Positions 59,480-64,000 of a stretch of DNA of 64,000 nt are shown piece by piece. The translations under genes were made by a program, and so were the position numbers. How positions within the stretch are numbered: the first letter of the stretch is position 1; every line of letters starts with the position of its first letter. This stretch comes from Marinirhabdus sp963793275. GTDB lineage: Bacteria > Bacteroidota > Bacteroidia > Flavobacteriales > Flavobacteriaceae. The notes below the pieces were generated by a model that saw only the letters and a program-made list of their open reading frames with translations, searched no databases and was not told where the DNA came from. The stretch covers positions 496,001 to 560,000 of the forward strand of contig CAWBZL010000003.1 in assembly GCA_963793275.1 (NCBI GenBank). The letters are read 5' to 3'.

Positions 59480-60757
59480 TTATTCTTTCGCTGGTAACAC
59501 ACGGCCGGAACACTCTCCAAATCCTAATCGTAACCCATCTTTTTCACAGTAACCACGCATAATTACAGTGTCTCCGTCGTGGATAAATTTACGCTCGGAA
59601 CCGTCATTCAGTTTTATTGGTTTTGTTCCTTTCCAGCTTAATTCCAGCATCGAACCGTAGCTGTCTTCGGTAAGGCCGGAAATAGTTCCGCTTCCCATCA
59701 TATCGCCGCTACGCACATTACAACCATTTACAGTGTGGTGTGTAAGTTGTTGCGCCATAGACCAATACATATATTTAAAATTGGAATTTGCCACTACAGT
59801 TTCTTTACTGCCTTTTGGCTGTATGGCCGCCTGCATGTGGATGTCGTAATTCATATTATCTCCCTGTTTTAAGTAGGGAAGTGGTTTTGGTTCTTGTTTT
59901 GGACCGTTTGTTCGGAAAGGCTGTAAAGCATCTAAAGTTACAATCCACGGCGAAATAGTAGAGGCAAAACTTTTTCCTAAAAAAGGTCCTAGTGGTACAT
60001 ATTCCCACGCCTGAATATCGCGCGCACTCCAATCGTTAAAAAGTACCAATCCAAAGATGTTTTCTTCGGCATCTTTAATAGGAACACGTTTTCCCAGATC
60101 GTTGGTAGCTGTGGTAATAAATGCCATCTCCAATTCAAAATCCAATAATTTTGAAGGACCAAATCCTGGCACCCCATCGTCTCCTGGTTTGGTTTGCCCA
60201 ATAGGTCGGCGGATAGGTGTTCCGGAAGGCACAATGGATGAACTTCTCCCGTGATAGCCTATAGGAATATGCAACCAGTTAGGTAACAAAGCATTTTCAG
60301 GATCACGGAACAGCGAGCCTACATTTGTAGCGTGCTCTTTACTTGCATAAAAATCTGTATAATCTCCTACATCTACAGGGAGTTGCATTTCAATTTCATC
60401 TAATCGAAACAATACTTCTTTACAATGGTCTTTATGTTTACGTAGTTCGTCGTTTCCTTCCAGAAAAAGATTAGAAATACGATTACGTACCAGCCGCCAG
60501 GTTTTTCTTCCGTCGGCGATAAAGTCATTTAAAGTATCTTGTAAAAATATATCGTCTACAAGTTCAATCCCTTTAAAATATCCTAGTTGGTGTAAGGCAC
60601 CTAAATCTATAGCCGTTTCTCCAATACGTGTACCAATGGTAATAATATCGTCACGGGTAAGAAATACTCCAAACGGAATATTTTGAATGGGAAAGTCGCT
60701 ATTTTTCGGTACGTGCAACCAGGATTTTCTTTTTGGGTCGTTTGCGGTTAAAGGCAT
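59480..60757 (-). CDS. fahA: Fumarylacetoacetase
   Basis: 425 aa. Last enzyme of tyrosine degradation: cleaves fumarylacetoacetate to fumarate and acetoacetate. An N-terminal FAH_N domain (NIPFGVFLTRDD and GTRIGETAIDLGAL) is followed by the catalytic FAH domain with HIPIGYHGRSSSIVPSG (~165), a FELEMAFITT metal site (~225), LVLFNDWSARDIQAWEYVPL (~255) and SGDMMGSGTISG (~355). The other tyrosine-catabolic genes (hmgA, hppD) are not adjacent. Confidence 0.95.
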   Translation of the reverse strand: MPLTANDPKRKSWLHVPKNSDFPIQNIPFGVFLTRDDIITIGTRIGETAIDLGALHQLGYFKGIELVDDIFLQDTLNDFIADGRKTWRLVRNRISNLFLEGNDELRKHKDHCKEVLFRLDEIEMQLPVDVGDYTDFYASKEHATNVGSLFRDPENALLPNWLHIPIGYHGRSSSIVPSGTPIRRPIGQTKPGDDGVPGFGPSKLLDFELEMAFITTATNDLGKRVPIKDAEENIFGLVLFNDWSARDIQAWEYVPLGPFLGKSFASTISPWIVTLDALQPFRTNGPKQEPKPLPYLKQGDNMNYDIHMQAAIQPKGSKETVVANSNFKYMYWSMAQQLTHHTVNGCNVRSGDMMGSGTISGLTEDSYGSMLELSWKGTKPIKLNDGSERKFIHDGDTVIMRGYCEKDGLRLGFGECSGRVLPAKE

Positions 60758-60866
60758 AGCAAGAGTTTTTTGTTAGCAATTTTGTTCAATCAAATATATA
60801 ATTTCTGAACAACTAACCATAAGCATTTTGTATTTTTGATTTTTATTAACTTTTTGATAACTTATA

Positions 60867-61059
60867 CAACGTGATCAACAGATATTTCAGCTTATTGAAG
60901 CCCCAGAATCGTTGATCTCAACCTTAAAGGGAACAATTTTGTATTTGAGATCGAAATAGAAATTTGAAAGTCTCCATTAAGTGCTGTGAATACTTTCAAA
61001 CATAACCTTGAAAAGAAACTATGCAACGCGATCAACAAATATTTGAGCTTATTGAAGCC
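60867..61059 (+). repeat. 36-bp duplicated copy of the glyA 5' end in its own leader
   Basis: 60867-60902 matches 61024-61059 (codons 2-13 of glyA) in 33 of 36 positions; the copies are 157 bp apart in direct orientation. The upstream copy would read GTGATCAACAG... and meets a stop after about 14 codons. The rest of 60758-61020 shows no other gene. Confidence 0.8.
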
Positions 61060-62295
61060 GAAAAACAACGTCAATTAAACGGACTGGAACTTATTGCTTC
61101 CGAAAATTTTGTAAGCGACCAGGTCATGGAAGCTGCCGGATCTGTATTAACAAATAAATATGCCGAGGGCTACCCGGGCAAACGCTATTATGGTGGCTGT
61201 GAGATAGTGGATGAAGTGGAACAACTGGCCATAGATCGCGCAAAAACACTCTTTGGAGCCGAGTATGTAAATGTACAGCCGCATAGTGGTTCTCAAGCCA
61301 ATACTGCTGTGTTTGCTGCTTGTTTACAACCGGGAGATAAATTTTTAGGATTCGATCTGGCGCACGGCGGACATTTAACGCACGGTTCTCCCGTGAATTT
61401 CAGTGGAAAACTATATACGCCCGTTTTTTACGGAGTAGAAGAGGAAACGGGACGTTTAAACTACGATACCATTGAAGAAATTGCCGTTAAGGAGCAACCT
61501 AAAATGATCATCGCCGGAGCTTCTGCATATTCCCGCGAAATAGATTACAAACGTTTTAGAGCCATAGCAGATAAAGTAGGCGCTCTCTTACTGGCAGATA
61601 TTGCCCATCCTGCAGGATTAATTGCTAAAGGAATAATAAGCGACCCCATTCCACATTGCCACGTAGTAACCACTACTACACATAAAACATTAAGGGGTCC
61701 AAGAGGAGGAATGATCATGATGGGAAAAGATTTTGATAACCCCTTCGGAATTAAACTTAAAAACGGAAACCTTCGTAAAATGTCTTCGCTTTTGGATAGT
61801 GGAATTTTTCCAGGGAATCAAGGCGGTCCGTTAGAACATATTATTGCAGCCAAAGCAATTGCTTTTGGTGAGGCGCTAACAGATGAATTTCTGCATTATA
61901 TGATTCAGGTAAAGAAGAATGCTGCGGTTATGGCCGAAGCTTTTGTAGCCAAAGATTATAACATTATTAGCGGCGGGACAGATAATCACATGATGCTTAT
62001 TGACCTTCGGAATAAGAATATTACCGGAAAACAAGCCGAAGAAGCCTTAGGCAAAGCCGAAATTACCGTAAACAAGAACATGGTGCCGTTTGATGATAAA
62101 TCACCGTTTGTGACCAGCGGAATTAGAATAGGAACCGCAGCGATCACTACACGCGGACTTAAAGAAGATGCTATGCAAAAGGTTGTGGCACTCATTGACG
62201 AAGCGCTTTCAAACGTTGAAGATGATTCAATTCTTGAAGCTGTGGCACAAAAGGTACATACAATGATGTCTGGTTTGCCCTTATTTAAAGTATAA
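61021..62295 (+). CDS. glyA: Serine hydroxymethyltransferase
   Basis: 424 aa. Interconverts serine and glycine with tetrahydrofolate and supplies one-carbon units. N-terminal LNGLELIASENFVSDQVMEA (~20-40), NKYAEGYPGKRYYGGCE (~50), DIAHPAGLIAKG (~195) and the PLP lysine in TTTHKTLRGPRGG (Lys222) are canonical. The ATG at 61021 begins directly after a stretch without a Shine-Dalgarno site. Confidence 0.97.
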   Translation: MQRDQQIFELIEAEKQRQLNGLELIASENFVSDQVMEAAGSVLTNKYAEGYPGKRYYGGCEIVDEVEQLAIDRAKTLFGAEYVNVQPHSGSQANTAVFAACLQPGDKFLGFDLAHGGHLTHGSPVNFSGKLYTPVFYGVEEETGRLNYDTIEEIAVKEQPKMIIAGASAYSREIDYKRFRAIADKVGALLLADIAHPAGLIAKGIISDPIPHCHVVTTTTHKTLRGPRGGMIMMGKDFDNPFGIKLKNGNLRKMSSLLDSGIFPGNQGGPLEHIIAAKAIAFGEALTDEFLHYMIQVKKNAAVMAEAFVAKDYNIISGGTDNHMMLIDLRNKNITGKQAEEALGKAEITVNKNMVPFDDKSPFVTSGIRIGTAAITTRGLKEDAMQKVVALIDEALSNVEDDSILEAVAQKVHTMMSGLPLFKV

Positions 62296-62298
62296 TTT

Positions 62299-62814
62299 GT
62301 GGATATTTCAACATTAAAAACAGAGCGTCTGTTACTTCGGAAAATTGAGGTAACAGACGCTTCTTTTTTCTATGAACTTTTCAACAGTAAAGACTGGCTG
62401 GAGTTTATAGGTGATAGAAATATAAAAACAATAGCCGATGCCGAAAAACAAATCACAGATAAATATATTCCCAGCTATACCAAAAATGGGTATGGCTCTT
62501 ATTTGGTTTTAGATACCGAAACAAAAGTACCCGTTGGAACCTGCGGAATGTATAAACGTGATAATCTAGACTATCCGGATCTGGGATTTGCTTTTTTACC
62601 GGAATACTTAGGGAAGGGGTATGGTTTTGAAGCTGGCAGTGCAGTTTTAAAAGAAGCAAAACAAACGCTAGATATCTCTAAAATTCTTGCATTTACGGTG
62701 TCTTATAACGTGGCATCCATAAAGCTACTAGAAAAATTAGGCTTTGAGAATTGTGGGGATTATTTTTTTGAAGGGGATGCAAACCCATTGCTCTTATTTG
62801 AAAGAGACCTATAA
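62299..62814 (+). CDS. GNAT family N-acetyltransferase (RimJ/RimL type)
   Basis: 171 aa, GTG start 3 nt after the glyA stop, chosen because TERLLLRKIEVTDA, the usual start of this subgroup, follows at once. GNAT motifs: YPDLGFAFLPEYLGKGYGFEAGSA (~92-114, acetyl-CoA loop Gx-GKGYG) and FTVSYNVASIKLLEKLGFE (~134-152). The acceptor could be an N-terminal amine, spectinomycin-like amine or small molecule; it cannot be specified. Probably co-transcribed with glyA. Its 3' end overlaps the convergent gene by 6 nt. Confidence 0.88.
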   Translation: MDISTLKTERLLLRKIEVTDASFFYELFNSKDWLEFIGDRNIKTIADAEKQITDKYIPSYTKNGYGSYLVLDTETKVPVGTCGMYKRDNLDYPDLGFAFLPEYLGKGYGFEAGSAVLKEAKQTLDISKILAFTVSYNVASIKLLEKLGFENCGDYFFEGDANPLLLFERDL

Positions 62815-64000
62815 GTTTAAGAAGGCAAGTAGTTGATCTTCCATGCTAGGGTGAAAAATATTGGTGTTACTTTCCATGATTTCACCATTTTTATCAATAA
62901 TAAGTGCCTTGCTGTTAGAATTTAATACCAATCTACGCTCAGCATTCTGAACGTCTTCCAGCTGATATTCTTTCATTTTGTTAAAACCAGATACAGAAAC
63001 GGTGTTTCGCCATTTTTTAAAATGTGTATCGGTGTTAATTCCGATAAATTCAAATTCTGGATATTTTGACGATAATTCGGCCACTTTTGAGTGAATATCC
63101 TTAAAATGCTTTACCGATTCCATAGACCAGAAATACAACACGGTTCTTTTGGAAAGAATGCTATGGAGATCCTCCGCTTCATTATCGGTATTTAGAAGTA
63201 AAACATTAGGTATTTTTTGTCCCGGGGTAAGTTTCATGGTAGCTTTTGCCAACGTTTCTAACTCTCTGTGATGCTTTGGATTGGCATCATATTCCTTAAG
63301 AATTTCGATCATCTTTCTGCCGTTTTCAGGATCTTTGGTAGCTAGTAAATACCTACGTGCATTTCTACGTATTAAACTGTTTTTTAAAGAATCGTTGGTG
63401 ATTAAACTATCTATAACTTTTATTTTCCTACTGTTATGAATAAAAGACGTTCTATCTCGTGTTGCTCCGTTTTCATAGGTAGGATACGTAAGGTTGTCCA
63501 GATAAATATCTAAAAATCTATAATACGGATAATACGTACGTAAATTGCTGTTTCCTAAATCTACTTTTTTTCTGTATGCGTAAAAATCTTTTGGAAAATC
63601 TGCATTGGCAACACGCTCTGAATTTCTTGTCAATACCGACGTGTAGAGTTCTTTTTTAGTGTATTCGTTATATTTTATATTGCATCCAGCAATTTTTATG
63701 AACTCTTCTGAAGGCTCATTATTTTTAATGAAATTTTTAAGTTCTTTTTTGTGAACACTATCAAGAGAGTCTAATATTTTGGAAAATTCTTTTGGCGAAA
63801 GTTGGTAATAATCCGGCACTTTTTTTACTTCAGCTTCGTTTTGAAGAAATAATTTCATTAAAAAATTATTCTCTTTAGATCCAATACCGGAGTAGTGGAG
63901 GGATTCATCAAAATGCATTGTATTAACGCGTGCCAGCAAGCTATCACCAGGCTGCAGATAAAACATCTGAAATTCATTATGCTGAAATGTATAAATACCC
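62809..64000 (-). CDS. TlpA/thioredoxin-fold protein lacking the CxxC motif (cut by right edge)
   Basis: At least 397 aa; the frame is open to the window edge (codons GIYTFQHNEFQ precede the first visible Met), so the start and any signal peptide are outside. The N-terminal ~240 residues are a helical domain commonly found before thioredoxin folds in Bacteroidota. The C-terminal ~140 are a TlpA-like thioredoxin fold (LTPGQKIPNVLLLNTDNE, TVLYFWSMESVKHF, FEFIGINTDTHFKKW, KALIIDKNGEI). Where a working TlpA has WCxxC, this protein has WSMESV, so it has no redox Cys pair and probably a binding or structural role. Confidence 0.8.
   Translation of the reverse strand, partial: GIYTFQHNEFQMFYLQPGDSLLARVNTMHFDESLHYSGIGSKENNFLMKLFLQNEAEVKKVPDYYQLSPKEFSKILDSLDSVHKKELKNFIKNNEPSEEFIKIAGCNIKYNEYTKKELYTSVLTRNSERVANADFPKDFYAYRKKVDLGNSNLRTYYPYYRFLDIYLDNLTYPTYENGATRDRTSFIHNSRKIKVIDSLITNDSLKNSLIRRNARRYLLATKDPENGRKMIEILKEYDANPKHHRELETLAKATMKLTPGQKIPNVLLLNTDNEAEDLHSILSKRTVLYFWSMESVKHFKDIHSKVAELSSKYPEFEFIGINTDTHFKKWRNTVSVSGFNKMKEYQLEDVQNAERRLVLNSNSKALIIDKNGEIMESNTNIFHPSMEDQLLAFLNL

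Noticed and set aside
62809..62814. Convergent gene overlap as a regulatory feature
   Set aside because: Six overlapping bases at the 3' ends of convergent genes are common and need no special explanation.

Overview
The window looks like a chromosomal segment of a marine-type member of the Flavobacteriaceae (Bacteroidota). Evidence: low-GC DNA; promoters that fit the Bacteroidota pattern (TTG, about 19 nt, TAnnTTTG) instead of -35/-10 boxes; almost no Shine-Dalgarno sequences; two secreted proteins with type IX secretion (T9SS) C-terminal sorting domains; a bacillithiol-linked YtxJ protein; many lipoproteins; and gene families typical of the group. No CRISPR array, rRNA, prophage or intact insertion sequence was seen. 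There is one tRNA (Ser-UGA).

Layout. 1-4.2 kb: end of tilS, a DsbD-type reductase, a CocE/NonD hydrolase. 4.6-9.2 kb: a glycolysis cluster (pfkA, gapA, a GlcNAc-kinase-like sugar kinase, pgi). 9.3-15.2 kb: a T9SS-exported subtilisin, a small unknown protein, two tandem paralogous membrane proteins, and a NarL-type histidine kinase/response regulator pair. 15.3-31.6 kb: prfB (with a programmed +1 frameshift plus a second frame break), a large secreted metalloprotease, threonine aldolase, YegP-like and YbaB proteins, an S9 oligopeptidase, a PLP enzyme pair that could make sulfonolipid precursors, an amidase gene broken by a stop codon, an SH3 protein, tRNA-Ser, a broken T9SS surface-protein gene, and about 0.8 kb of gene-free, probably decayed DNA.

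31.6-50.6 kb is the most unusual region. glpD and glpK face away from a block that encodes a histone-tailed protein, a SARP-like (winged helix plus BTAD) regulator, three phasin-like paralogues (one with a lysine-rich tail and a helix-hairpin-helix domain), and then a seven-gene operon: TetR-like regulator, ABC1/UbiB kinase, WS/DGAT acyltransferase with an SCP2-like tail, monoacylglycerol-lipase-like hydrolase, second alpha/beta hydrolase, a GPAT-HAD phosphatase-LPAAT triple fusion, and gpsA. Together these can supply glycerol-3-phosphate, acylate it twice, possibly dephosphorylate it, acylate it a third time, coat the product and remobilise it. I read this as a neutral-lipid (triacylglycerol/wax ester) storage-granule locus with its own regulators. 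Three copies of an 11-bp-phased direct repeat lie exactly 7 nt before TAnnTTTG boxes in front of the phasin-like genes. This is the geometry of SARP operators, and a SARP-like gene is next door. A near-identical 12-bp palindrome lies before both glpK and the TetR-led operon.

50.7-64 kb: an eroded gene, a nitroreductase, a histidine phosphatase, CsbD, a redoxin/cytochrome/copper-monooxygenase-like fusion, clpB, ytxJ, an unknown lipoprotein, fumarylacetoacetase, glyA (with a 36-bp copy of its own 5' end in its leader), a GNAT acetyltransferase and a thioredoxin-fold protein running off the right edge.

Four coding regions carry disruptions (prfB, the amidase, the T9SS surface protein, the 50.8 kb remnant). 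They are either real decay or sequence errors, and each is described separately.
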